Of a stretch of DNA of 64,000 nucleotides, positions 8,744 to 17,550 are shown piece after piece. The notes beneath the pieces were generated by a model. That model saw only the letters and a program-made list of their open reading frames with translations, was not told the origin of the DNA and did not search any database. Made by a program: the position numbers and the translations under genes. Each line of letters opens with the position of its first letter. Positions within the stretch are counted from its first letter, which is position 1. Source of the stretch: Legionella steigerwaltii (GTDB lineage: Bacteria; Pseudomonadota; Gammaproteobacteria; Legionellales; Legionellaceae). The stretch is taken from the NCBI RefSeq assembly GCF_001468065.1, contig NZ_LNYZ01000027.1, positions 25,851 to 89,850 on the forward strand, given 5' to 3'.

Positions 8744-9817
8744 ATGAAAATATTGGTCATGCAACATAAAAAAATTGGTGATGTTTTAATAAGTAGTATT
8801 ATTTGTAATAACTTAAAAAAAATAATGCCAAATGCGGAGATTCATTATTTAGTGAATAAAGAGGCTTTGCCTGTACTCGAAGGAAATCCTAACATTAATC
8901 GGGTCATCACTCTTCATCCAAAGCATAGGACAAATGCTCGCGCTTTTATAAAGTTTGCTTTGCAAATCAGACGAGAACACTATGATATTGTGATTGATGC
9001 ATACACCAAGTTGGAAAGTTGGATTATTGTTTGGCTGTGTGCAGCAAAACGTCGTATTTCCTACAAAAAAAAATATAGAACTTTTCTATATACCGATAAT
9101 CTTTCCCGGGAAGCAGTAAAGGTTACTCAACCTGGCCGGGTAATTGATTTAAAGCTTCTTTTAATTCAACCATTTTTAAATAATGTGTTACCGGATCGTT
9201 ATCCGCAGATCTATCTTTCTGAGGATGAAAAACGAAACGCGGCACTTTTATTTAAGAAACATCATATTCCTACTAAAAAAAGTCTCATGCTTAATGTTGT
9301 TGGGAGTTGTCCTTTAAAAACATACCCCCTGGAGTACATGGCAGCTTTAGTGAATCAAATCGCAAGTCAGGTGGATGTAAATATTTTATTTAATTTTTTG
9401 CCTCACCAAAAAGAGGAAGCGCAAAAAGTCTATGAGTTATGTAATGATGACGCGAAAAAAAGTATATTTTTTGAGTTATCCAATTATGACTTAAGAACGT
9501 TTATTGCCATAATGAATCAATGTGATGCAATTATTGGTAATGAAGGTGGCGCGATCCATATCGCTAAAGCCCTAAACAAACCTTCGTTTACGGTTTTTTC
9601 TCCCTGGATAAATAAACATGATTGGTCTACTTTTGAAGATGACTTAAATCATGTTGCTGTTCATCTTTGTGATTTTAAGACGGAGTTATATGCGAATACT
9701 CCCGACGCAGAATTTAAGGAGAATGCGCTTGAGCTTTTTAAAGAGCTAAAACCAGAATTTATTTTACCCAAGCTAAGCTCCTATTTAGCTTTTCACCTTG
9801 AACAAGATACTGATTAA
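8744..9817 (+). CDS. glycosyltransferase family 9 (heptosyltransferase-like)
   Basis: 357 residues with the GT9 pattern: MKILVMQHKKIGDVLISS at the N-terminus (phosphate/acceptor loop), a DIVIDAYTKLES segment, and the C-terminal donor-binding GNEGGAIHIAKALNKPSF. Members transfer heptose or similar sugars to LPS core in the cytoplasm. The position after two acyltransferases and the lpx genes supports a role in LPS assembly. The ribosome site is weak (GATGAAAAA). The exact sugar and acceptor are unknown. Confidence 0.85.
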   Translation: MKILVMQHKKIGDVLISSIICNNLKKIMPNAEIHYLVNKEALPVLEGNPNINRVITLHPKHRTNARAFIKFALQIRREHYDIVIDAYTKLESWIIVWLCAAKRRISYKKKYRTFLYTDNLSREAVKVTQPGRVIDLKLLLIQPFLNNVLPDRYPQIYLSEDEKRNAALLFKKHHIPTKKSLMLNVVGSCPLKTYPLEYMAALVNQIASQVDVNILFNFLPHQKEEAQKVYELCNDDAKKSIFFELSNYDLRTFIAIMNQCDAIIGNEGGAIHIAKALNKPSFTVFSPWINKHDWSTFEDDLNHVAVHLCDFKTELYANTPDAEFKENALELFKELKPEFILPKLSSYLAFHLEQDTD

Positions 9818-9925
9818 GCAGCATTTTTATTTTTATCTACTGTAATTGAATCTTTCTATTTTTCACAGAACCCATTAGAGTACGGAATAATTATTTAAGG
9901 GATCAATTTTTAAAAGGAACTTATT

Positions 9926-10771
9926 ATGAAAGCATTTGTATCTGGATTTGCTCGTTCGTTTATATCCGGTCAGCCTATTGCGGATGCAACAATTACCGTC
10001 CTTGAAAATAAGCAACTAAAATTTCAGACGGACTCTTCCGGAAAGTTTGGACCGATTGAATGGACTGTTGGAGAGCCCATTACTTTAGTTTTTGAGAAGC
10101 CTGGATCTTTTTGGACTGGTTACAAGACAACACAAACAGCAACTTTGATTGTCCCTCCAGAAGGAATAAACAATGAAGATTTCTTAAAAAATATTTCATT
10201 CCAAGTTGCTTCAAACATGGCTTATAAATTTCTTGCTTTTGCTATGGGGGAAACTGAAGATCCGGAAGCGTGCCAAATTGCCGCGACCGTGACGCCTCCT
10301 AATACGACCATGGATGATATTCCTCAAGGAGTCGAGGGGGTTACGGTTAGCTTATCCCCTAAAGTAGATGTAAGAACATTTTATTTTGGTATTTTTCCAA
10401 TTGTCCACAAAACAAATCCTTTTATCCGAACATTAGACAAGACTTCGTTGGATGGCGGAGTGGCCTTCCTCAATGTTCCACCCGGTGATTACACCATGGA
10501 AGCAAGAAAGGATGACATTCCTTTTTCTAAGGTAACTATCAGAGCACGCAAAGGAATCGTTGTGAACGCAAGCCCACCACAAGGGCCGACTATGCTTATG
10601 GATGCAAGTTTGGCACACGATACGACAATGACTCAAAAACCGAAAATGCATGGAGTAGAAAGGAAACCCAATCAATTTAGTTTTTTTAGGCCTGCTTTAG
10701 CATTGGGATTAACTGCGGCAGCAGTGGGAGTCCTTGCTGCAACTACACTAAGCAAGTCTTGTACCCCATAA
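9926..10771 (+). CDS. hypothetical protein with carboxypeptidase-regulatory-like beta domains and a C-terminal membrane segment
   Basis: 281 residues. The N-terminal part (SGFARSFISGQPIADATITV...TDSSGKFG) looks like a carboxypeptidase-regulatory or transthyretin-like beta sandwich. A second similar segment (VEGVTVSLSP...SLDGGVAFLNVPPGDYTMEA) spans about 130-215. A hydrophobic Ala/Leu/Gly helix near residues 252-272 could anchor the protein, leaving a short SKSCTP tail. There is no signal peptide. AAAGGAAC precedes the ATG well. The function is unknown; the lack of a signal peptide with a tail anchor is unusual for this fold. Confidence 0.7.
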   Translation: MKAFVSGFARSFISGQPIADATITVLENKQLKFQTDSSGKFGPIEWTVGEPITLVFEKPGSFWTGYKTTQTATLIVPPEGINNEDFLKNISFQVASNMAYKFLAFAMGETEDPEACQIAATVTPPNTTMDDIPQGVEGVTVSLSPKVDVRTFYFGIFPIVHKTNPFIRTLDKTSLDGGVAFLNVPPGDYTMEARKDDIPFSKVTIRARKGIVVNASPPQGPTMLMDASLAHDTTMTQKPKMHGVERKPNQFSFFRPALALGLTAAAVGVLAATTLSKSCTP

Positions 10772-10842
10772 ATTCGCTAATGAACAAGTGAGCTATAATG
10801 TTAGATACTCACTAAAAAGATAATACTTAAACATTAGCGAAT
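10772..10842. repeat. nested inverted repeat between two genes
   Basis: The ends ATTCGCTAATG (10772-10782) and CATTAGCGAAT (10832-10842) are perfect 11-bp complements. Inside them a second pair, AGTGAG (10787-10792) and CTCACT (10808-10813), is also complementary. It resembles a short cruciform or a miniature mobile element remnant, and may end transcription of the upstream gene. Confidence 0.5.
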
Positions 10843-10872
10843 AGTGTGAGAGCCCATCAAGGAACAAAAAAC

Positions 10873-11289
10873 ATGACTACTACAGCAATGGAAAGAATCG
10901 TTAGAAGAGTTTTTGATGAAATGTGGAATCAGCAAAATGCTGCGGTAGCCGATGAGCTCTTTTCAGCAAAGACAGCAATTCATTTTAGCTATGAGCAAGC
11001 AGCAAATTTGCAAGATTTTAAAGACGCCTTGCTGCAATGGTATAAGGCGTTTCCCGATCTTATGCATTCTATTGATGACTTGATTGTGAGTGGCGATAAA
11101 GTGGTGACGCGCTGGCATGGTCATGGAACCCATCGAAGTGAATTTTCAGGAATTCCTGCAACAGGGATGCCTGTATTCTATAGTGGCATTACCATTTTTC
11201 GTTTGGATGATAAGAATCAAATTGTTGAAGCTTGGGTATACAGTGATTTAAGTGACATGATTGCCAAAATGCAACAAAATCAAAAATAA
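10873..11289 (+). CDS. SnoaL-like / ester cyclase-family protein
   Basis: About 138 residues with the NTF2-like fold pattern of SnoaL-like proteins: a first helix MERIVRRVFDEMWNQQN, then FKDALLQWYKAFPDL, GDKVVTRWHGHGTHRSEF, and FRLDDKNQIVEAWVYSD. These proteins are small, often cytoplasmic, and bind or isomerise varied ligands. The GTG at 10846 is in frame, but AAGGA upstream of ATG 10873 fits better. The stop overlaps the next start (TAATG), so the two genes are translationally coupled. Confidence 0.8.
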   Translation: MTTTAMERIVRRVFDEMWNQQNAAVADELFSAKTAIHFSYEQAANLQDFKDALLQWYKAFPDLMHSIDDLIVSGDKVVTRWHGHGTHRSEFSGIPATGMPVFYSGITIFRLDDKNQIVEAWVYSDLSDMIAKMQQNQK

Positions 11290-13601
11290 TGAGCCTAATT
11301 ATGGAAAAAGATAGAGCAAAGCGTTACGAGAAGTCAAAAAAATTTCTTCCTCAAAATGTTGTTGGTTTAATCAAGAATTTACAACCTGCGATCGCATGGT
11401 CACCCAGTGAAAAGCTTATTTGCTATCGTCATGATACTGCAGAAGGTTATGAGTATCTTATTTTTAATCTAGAAAGCAAAAAGAAAGGGCTTGCTTTTGA
11501 CCATTCATTACTGGCAAAAAAAATTTCTGAACAATTAAAGAGAGAAGTAAACGTTCATGCATTGCCTATCAATAAGGTCGATTTTTTTAACGAGCAAATT
11601 TTACAGCTTTATATTGAGCAATTTATTTTTCAATATGATCGAACAACTCAGACGCTTGAGCTTATGGCGGATACATCAAAGCAAACGACCATGTCCCATT
11701 GTCCTACGATTATGGAAATTTGGGGATTTGTTCCTAGTTCAATCGCATCACGAATCAGCTCACCGGATCAGCGTTGGGAAATATACAGCAAAGAACATAA
11801 TCTATTTCTTTTTTCATTGGATGAGCATAAAGAATATCAACTGACTGCAGATGGCAGTACAGCCAATGCATATGCTGCCTCTCCGGATACGAATTTAACC
11901 TCGTTAACCCTGCGTCGTATGCAGGTAGTCCTTCCACCTATGGCTCTTTGGTCTCCTGATTCACAAAAGATTGTGACATTCCAATGCAATCAAGAGCATG
12001 TAAAAAAATTACCTTTACTACAACATGCTCCAGAAGATGGTTCTTTGCGTCCGCAAGTTTTTGAGGCACATATTCCTTTTGTCGGGGATAAAGTTATTCC
12101 AGAAATTAAATTGTGCTTGATTGACGTCTCAAAAAAGAAGCTGCGAGTTCTTGATTTACCTCCCTTGATGCCCGCATTAGTTGGGTCTCCGATTGAGGCA
12201 GGTTATGTCTGGTGGAGTGACGACAGTAAAAAAATCTTTTTTTTAAGAGAGGAACGGGGAAATCATCAACTTTCTTTATGTGAACTGGATGTTGCTACAG
12301 AACACCAGCGGGTTATTTTAACGGAACAATCCACAGGGTATGTCGAACCCAGCCAGCTCATTCTGTGGCAGAATTACACACGCATACTCGAAGCCGCGAA
12401 TGAGTTTATTTGGTTATCCGATCAGAACGGCTGGGCGCATCTATATTTACATGATTTACAGACTGGACAAGTAAAAAATCCGGTAACTCAAGGCGAATGG
12501 ATGGTACGCAAGGTATTCCATGTCGATAGCACCAATCGGTGGATCTATTTTTTGGGTAATGGCAAAGAACCAGGTGTTGATCCTTATTTCCGTTATTTAT
12601 ATCGTGCTCGTTTGGATGGGAGCGAGGTGCAATTGCTGACCCCAGAAACAGCAGATCACACGATTGTTTTCTCACCAACACAGGAATATTTTGTCGATTA
12701 TTATTCGTCTATGGAGTCCCTACCAGTAACAAAATTACGCGATAAAAATGGTCATGAGATAGTCACCCTGGAAAAAGCCGATTTTTCCCAATTATTTGCA
12801 TTGGGATATAAGCAGCCTCAGCCTTTCTGCCTTAAAGGTGCTGATGGGGAAACTGATCTTTATGGCCTTATCTATTTCCCTACTGATTTTGATCCAAAGA
12901 AAAAGTATCCAATCATTGATGAAATTTATCCTGGACCACAGTTGACTCGTGTACCTAAAACGTATTGTTCTGACCTTCCAGAATACATACATGGTTGTTG
13001 GTGGCCTCAAAGTGTAGCTGAATTAGGGTTTATCGTTATCAATGTGGATGGACGTGGCACCCCTTTTCGCTCTAAAAAGTTTCATGAGTACTCTTATCAG
13101 CATTTAGAAACTGCCGGAGGATTAGAAGACCATATCGAAGTCATTAAAAATTTAGCAAAGCAGTATTCATATATTGATAGGGATCGGGTTGGTATTATGG
13201 GGCAGTCAGCAGGAGGATATGCTGCAACGCGAGCATTATTGGCTTATCCTGATTTCTATAAGGTGGGCGTCTGTATTTCTGGCTTACAAGATTTACGGAG
13301 CTATTTGGCATTTTGGGGCGAGCGATATCACGGTTTGCCAAGCGATGTAGATTATACTGCACAATCAAATTATCTTCTGGCGGACCAATTGAAGGGTAAC
13401 TTATTTTTAATTCATGGTGATTTAGATGATAACGTTCACCCAGCTAATATGATGCAACTCGTTGATGCTTTGATTAAGGCAGATAAAAATTTTGATATGT
13501 TATTAGTACCCAATGCGAACCATTCTATTTATTTCATGGACACTTATGTTTTGCGTAGAATAGGGGAGTATTTTGTTGACCATTTAAAAAATAAGCTATA
13601 A
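11289..13601 (+). CDS. S9 family prolyl oligopeptidase (dipeptidyl-peptidase IV-like)
   Basis: 770 residues. The N-terminal two thirds are a DPP-IV-type beta propeller (repeats such as IAWSPSEKLICYRHD, ALWSPDSQKIV, VWWSDDSKKIFF). The C-terminal catalytic domain has GQSAGGYAA (Ser640), HGDLDDNVHP (Asp near 713) and NANHSIYF (His745). Family members cut dipeptides or oligopeptides after Pro or Ala. No signal peptide is visible, so it is likely cytoplasmic, unlike many bacterial DPP-IV enzymes. The start overlaps the stop of the SnoaL-like gene by one base. Confidence 0.88.
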   Translation: MSLIMEKDRAKRYEKSKKFLPQNVVGLIKNLQPAIAWSPSEKLICYRHDTAEGYEYLIFNLESKKKGLAFDHSLLAKKISEQLKREVNVHALPINKVDFFNEQILQLYIEQFIFQYDRTTQTLELMADTSKQTTMSHCPTIMEIWGFVPSSIASRISSPDQRWEIYSKEHNLFLFSLDEHKEYQLTADGSTANAYAASPDTNLTSLTLRRMQVVLPPMALWSPDSQKIVTFQCNQEHVKKLPLLQHAPEDGSLRPQVFEAHIPFVGDKVIPEIKLCLIDVSKKKLRVLDLPPLMPALVGSPIEAGYVWWSDDSKKIFFLREERGNHQLSLCELDVATEHQRVILTEQSTGYVEPSQLILWQNYTRILEAANEFIWLSDQNGWAHLYLHDLQTGQVKNPVTQGEWMVRKVFHVDSTNRWIYFLGNGKEPGVDPYFRYLYRARLDGSEVQLLTPETADHTIVFSPTQEYFVDYYSSMESLPVTKLRDKNGHEIVTLEKADFSQLFALGYKQPQPFCLKGADGETDLYGLIYFPTDFDPKKKYPIIDEIYPGPQLTRVPKTYCSDLPEYIHGCWWPQSVAELGFIVINVDGRGTPFRSKKFHEYSYQHLETAGGLEDHIEVIKNLAKQYSYIDRDRVGIMGQSAGGYAATRALLAYPDFYKVGVCISGLQDLRSYLAFWGERYHGLPSDVDYTAQSNYLLADQLKGNLFLIHGDLDDNVHPANMMQLVDALIKADKNFDMLLVPNANHSIYFMDTYVLRRIGEYFVDHLKNKL

Positions 13602-13747
13602 CTTGCGTCCTTTGAAAAGCGATTTTTTAGTGATCCCAATAGGTAAATCAAGGGAAAGCGAAGTTCGAAGAATTCCTTGAAGAAAGAACAACCCACTGCC
13701 ATAATGAATTTAATTCTCTCTCAGTATTTCAATGAAAAGGATTCCTT

Positions 13748-15430
13748 ATGGCTACTGTAGGCACTTATCTCGCCCAACGTATTCAAGAGTTAGGAATGAG
13801 TGATTATTTTGCAATTCCTGGGGACTATAATCTGGGTTTGTTAGACGAACTACTCAAAAATAGCTCGCTTAAAATGATCAACTGCTGCAATGAGTTGAAT
13901 GCAGGTTATGCTGCAGATGGTTATGCGCGCATCAAAGGCGTTTCTGCACTGGTTGTGACGTATAGCGTTGGGGGCTTAAGCGCAGTTAATGCGGTTGCTG
14001 GTGCTTACGCTGAGAATTTGCCGATCATTGTTATTTCGGGGGGACCTAATACGAACTCGGTGCAGGATGCTGAGATTTTACACCATACCCTGGCAACGGA
14101 AAATTACAGTTACGTTCGCGAAATATTTGCGAAAATTACAGCACATAGTGTTTTTATTCATAGGCCAAGTGATGCGCCCATGCAAATTGATACGGCGATT
14201 GCGATTGCACTTGAAAAGAAAAAACCTGTTTATATTGAAATTGCATGCAATATTGCTGGAGCAAATGTTTCCCCACCGACACAACGGGCGCTTAACGTCA
14301 AGCGTTTGAGCGATACTTCCTCTCTTGCTGCCGCAATTGACGATGCAGCCAATCAACTTAATGCCGCAGTCAAGCCGGTGTTGGTCGCTGGAAGTAAATC
14401 GCGTTCTTGTGAAGCAACCGCTATGATTGAAGTCCTAAGCCAATCCTGTGGTTATGCCCTAGCAGCAATGCCTGATGCTAAGGGCTTTATCTCGGAACAA
14501 CATCCCAATTATATTGGCATTTACTGGGGACCAGTAAGCTCTCCTGGATGTGGAGAAATTGTAGAATCGAGTGATCTCTATTTCTTTATAGGGCCCAATT
14601 TTAACGATTATACGACTGTTGGACATGTGTGTAATATTCAGCCTAAGAAGCTCATCGTTATTGCCGATGGAAGTGTTTCTGTTGCAGGTAAAGTATACAC
14701 CGAAGTGTATATGAATGAGTTTTTGCGTGGTTTAAAAGACAAATTGAAATTCAATGATGCTTCGGTTAAAGCATACAAACGTATTGCAGGATCTGCGCCC
14801 TTGTATCAAGAGCCGGACGATTTAAATTCACCGCTCACTACTCGCTTCTTGTTTGGACAAATTCAGAAGCTTTTAAGTAGTGATTATGGAGTTTTGGCGG
14901 AGACGGGTGACTCATGGTTCAATGGCATGCGTCTCAATTTACCCGAAAACTGTCCGTTTGAAATTCAAATGCAATATGGATCGATTGGTTGGTCAGTAGG
15001 CGCACTTCTGGGCATGCAAGCCGCGCTTCATAATAAAAAGCGCGTTATTGCTTTGATCGGTGATGGTTCATTCCAAATGAGTGCTCAAGAACTGTCAACC
15101 CTCATTCGTTATGGTTATAAACCAATTATCTTTTTAATGAATAATGCTTCTTATACGATTGAGGTGCAAATTCATGATGGTCCGTATAATGTGATTAACA
15201 ATTGGCATTATGCTGATTTAGTGGATGTTTTTAATGGAGATCAAGCTAAAGCCAGGGCTTTTAAAGCACCTACGCATCAAGCACTTCTCGATGCAATCGT
15301 AGAAGCAAAAAAAACAGACGCCCTATGCTTTATCGAAGTGATTTTAGATAAAGATGATTGCAATAAAAATCTGTTGGAATGGGGCGCTCGAGTCGCATCA
15401 TACAATGGCCGTTCCCCAAGAGCGAATTAG
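13748..15430 (+). CDS. pdc: pyruvate decarboxylase (thiamine-diphosphate enzyme)
   Basis: 560 residues matching bacterial and plant pyruvate decarboxylase, which converts pyruvate to acetaldehyde and CO2. Visible landmarks are the cofactor-activating Glu49 in NELNAGYAADGYAR, the HH pair at 112-113 in ILHHTL typical of PDC and IPDC, the ThDP/Mg motif starting GDGSFQMSAQE at 438, and Glu472 in SYTIEVQIHDGPYN. The SYTIEVQIHDGPYN stretch and overall length favour PDC over indolepyruvate decarboxylase. AAAAGGAT precedes the ATG. It is monocistronic, and no alcohol dehydrogenase is adjacent. Confidence 0.87.
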   Translation: MATVGTYLAQRIQELGMSDYFAIPGDYNLGLLDELLKNSSLKMINCCNELNAGYAADGYARIKGVSALVVTYSVGGLSAVNAVAGAYAENLPIIVISGGPNTNSVQDAEILHHTLATENYSYVREIFAKITAHSVFIHRPSDAPMQIDTAIAIALEKKKPVYIEIACNIAGANVSPPTQRALNVKRLSDTSSLAAAIDDAANQLNAAVKPVLVAGSKSRSCEATAMIEVLSQSCGYALAAMPDAKGFISEQHPNYIGIYWGPVSSPGCGEIVESSDLYFFIGPNFNDYTTVGHVCNIQPKKLIVIADGSVSVAGKVYTEVYMNEFLRGLKDKLKFNDASVKAYKRIAGSAPLYQEPDDLNSPLTTRFLFGQIQKLLSSDYGVLAETGDSWFNGMRLNLPENCPFEIQMQYGSIGWSVGALLGMQAALHNKKRVIALIGDGSFQMSAQELSTLIRYGYKPIIFLMNNASYTIEVQIHDGPYNVINNWHYADLVDVFNGDQAKARAFKAPTHQALLDAIVEAKKTDALCFIEVILDKDDCNKNLLEWGARVASYNGRSPRAN

Positions 15431-15492
15431 CTGTTTTCAATAAAGCTACTCAAGGGCAGATGTGCTTCTGTCCATCACACGGCGTACTTACC

Positions 15493-15664
15493 TACGTGAA
15501 CGTATGCATGCCCGTGAGCGCGCCCGAAAAAGATTGTACCTATTTTGTGGTGAGCATAGACACGATTTTTAATAAACCCGCTCATTGGAATTATCAGCAA
15601 ATATGCACGGTCTCAGAGACAATCCTTTTCCGGACACGCTCACGGGCACGCATACGTTCACGTA
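15493..15664. repeat. family C long inverted repeat, copy 1
   Basis: A 172-bp element bounded by TACGTGAACGTATGC and its complement. Both arms extend inward (GCCCGTGAGCGCGCCCG against CGGACACGCTCACGGGC) to about 45 bp around a central unpaired segment. It fills the spacer after pdc. A shorter relative lies at 30007-30076. No transposase was seen. Confidence 0.8.
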
Positions 15665-15723
15665 AATGATCTTTTGCTAAAAGGACTATACTTAGAGACA
15701 CACTCATGATTAAAAGGACTTTT

Positions 15724-15921
15724 ATGAAAAGCTATCTCAATCCCCAACCATATGCCGTGGAGCGCATTAATAAGCTTAAGAATAAACCCAGTAGTATGCC
15801 AGTTCCTAAACATGAAAAAGTAGCGGTAGATCGATCAGAAAAGTCAGATACAGAAATTTTTGAGACTGAATCTGAAGAGCAGGCTTGGAGAGACTCGCTC
15901 GAAAAGGATAAAACGCACTAA
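15724..15921 (+). CDS. small charged hypothetical protein
   Basis: About 65 residues from ATG 15724, which has AAAAGGA at a good distance; an in-frame ATG at 15706 lacks a ribosome site. The protein is Lys-rich at first (AVERINKLKNKPSSMP) and then acidic (SDTEIFETESEEQAWRDSLE). It has no membrane segment or known motif. A real gene is plausible from the ribosome site and composition. Confidence 0.5.
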   Translation: MKSYLNPQPYAVERINKLKNKPSSMPVPKHEKVAVDRSEKSDTEIFETESEEQAWRDSLEKDKTH

Positions 15922-16052
15922 AAGACCAAGTGATCAAAAGTTGTGACGGTCGATGGGATACAAAAACTGATTGTCTCGCACACTGAGAAAGCTCTGCAAT
16001 TTGCACTATATTAATAATAAGCTTCAATAGCTTTTACAATGTTTCTGTGCCC

Positions 16053-16247
16053 ATGCAGCGACAAAAAGAATTTTTTAATCTTCTGTTTGACATTATTACG
16101 AAAGAATATGAATTTACTGAGAAAGAAGAGGCGCGCAATTTTTTTGTGAAACTGACGGGCTTATTAAAGAATTTAAACTATTCACCACTCAATTCTGATA
16201 GTTATACCAGCTATTACAACAATATTATTAAATTAACCAAACTGTAA
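16053..16247 (+). CDS. small hypothetical protein
   Basis: About 64 residues (alternative GTG start at 16047), predicted mostly helical: QRQKEFFNLLFDIITKEYEF, then an acidic and aromatic C-terminus ending NIIKLTKL. No Shine-Dalgarno is obvious, so the call rests on the open frame and a sensible amino-acid mix. Function unknown. Confidence 0.4.
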   Translation: MQRQKEFFNLLFDIITKEYEFTEKEEARNFFVKLTGLLKNLNYSPLNSDSYTSYYNNIIKLTKL

Positions 16248-16304
16248 TGGTTTAATCACTACAGTCTAAGCAGATACCTCCACAAATTAACACCCAAACT
16301 CATT

Positions 16305-16331
16305 ACGTTCCACGCATAAGGCGTGTAACGT
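16305..16331. repeat. hairpin ACGTTCCACGC-loop-GCGTGTAACGT
   Basis: The two 11-base arms (one mismatch) surround ATAAG. It lies in the spacer of about 250 bases before the glutaminase gene, which otherwise shows nothing recognisable. Confidence 0.4.
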
Positions 16332-16501
16332 GCTTGAAGTAAGGTCTAGCTTTGTCCTGACTTACGGCATCATTGTCCAGAGGGCGAATTCCTTTAAATG
16401 CTCTACTCCTCATTAAGTTTTTAATTAATTCGTTTTGCAAATTTATTTGTTTTAATGTGCTAAATTTATCATAATGGCTGCTTTTTCAGTCTAAGGGTCC
16501 T

Positions 16502-17428
16502 ATGTCATCATTGCTTACAGTCAATTTGTTAGAAGATTTAGTTTATGCCGCACAGTTGAATCAAGAAGGTAAAACTGCAGATTACATTCCAGAGCTCGCT
16601 AATGTGAATCAAGACTTAACTGCAATTGCTGTGCAACCCTTGGGTGGGCAGCCTCTTTCTTTCAGCAACAGCCCGCTGAATCCAGTAACATTGCAAAGTA
16701 CAGCCAAGATGATTCCTTTGATTGGACTACTTGAAGAATATGGGGATCAAGTGTTCGAATGGGTTAAGGTAGAACCGTCTGGGGACGATTTTGCTTCAAT
16801 TACCCGCTTGGAACAATTTGGTCCTAAACCCTCAAATCCCATGTTGAATGCGGGGGCGATTACCTTATGCTCACATATTCCAGGAAAGGGTGAGCAACAA
16901 TTTGGATGGTTGGAATATTGGACACAAAAATTATTCAATCAACGCCTCAGCATTAATCCTTTAGTTTTTGCTTCTGAAAAACGAACAGGAAATCGAAACC
17001 GCGCTCTTGCCTATTTACTCAAAAGCAGAAGTAATCTTGCCGCGGATGTTCATGAAACCTTGGATTTATATTTTGCCCTCTGTTCTTATGAAGCCAAGTT
17101 AGAACAAATGCTTTTCCTGCCTACACTATTAGCCAATGCAGGAAGAGACCCAGACACTGGGGAACAAATCATCTCCACTGAAACCACTAAAATTACCTTA
17201 GCGATTATGGCAACGTGTGGACTCTATGATGAAACGGGAACCCATATGGTCAAAACTGGGATGCCCGCGAAAAGTGGGGTGTCCGGCTATACCATCGCGG
17301 TTGTTCCTGGCAAAGCAGGAATTGTGGTACTCAGCCCAAAAGTCAATGCGAAAGGCAACAGCATCCGCGGTGAAATCATGCTCGAAGGTTTGTCAAAAGC
17401 AATGAATTGGCATTTTGCATTGCCTTAA
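16502..17428 (+). CDS. glsA: glutaminase
   Basis: A 308-residue member of the serine-dependent beta-lactamase-fold glutaminases, which hydrolyse glutamine to glutamate and ammonia in the cytoplasm. The catalytic SxxK is STAK at Ser66-Lys69, as in E. coli YbaS. Other family landmarks are PSNPMLNAGAI, GNRNRALAYLLKS, LLANAGRDPDTGE and GMPAKSGVSGYTIAVVPGK. The last differs slightly from the usual KSGVGGGI. The length is normal and AAGGG precedes the ATG. The gene stands alone before a family A repeat. Confidence 0.92.
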   Translation: MSSLLTVNLLEDLVYAAQLNQEGKTADYIPELANVNQDLTAIAVQPLGGQPLSFSNSPLNPVTLQSTAKMIPLIGLLEEYGDQVFEWVKVEPSGDDFASITRLEQFGPKPSNPMLNAGAITLCSHIPGKGEQQFGWLEYWTQKLFNQRLSINPLVFASEKRTGNRNRALAYLLKSRSNLAADVHETLDLYFALCSYEAKLEQMLFLPTLLANAGRDPDTGEQIISTETTKITLAIMATCGLYDETGTHMVKTGMPAKSGVSGYTIAVVPGKAGIVVLSPKVNAKGNSIRGEIMLEGLSKAMNWHFALP

Positions 17429-17446
17429 TTTTCAAAGATCAGAATT

Positions 17447-17533
17447 GAGCCTGGGTGCAACGCAGCATAACCCTCGTTACACTCGGGGTGTCAGTAAAAA
17501 AACCCGGGTTAGCTGTGCTGCACCCAGGCTACA
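17447..17533. repeat. family A palindromic repeat, copy 2
   Basis: An 87-bp copy with ends GAGCCTGGGTGCA and TGCACCCAGGCTACA and an inner AACCCGGGTT. It lies between the convergent glutaminase gene and the ankyrin-like gene, where it could end transcription from both sides. Confidence 0.8.
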
Positions 17534-17550
17534 ATTCTATCCTATACTGA

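Noticed and set aside
13748-15430. Indolepyruvate decarboxylase
   Set aside because: The IEVQIHDGPYN region, the overall length and the HH motif context match pyruvate decarboxylase better, though substrate tests would be decisive.
15379-15669. A 96-residue plus-strand frame after pdc
   Set aside because: It overlaps the pdc end in another frame and then reads through the family C inverted repeat; composition is not protein-like.
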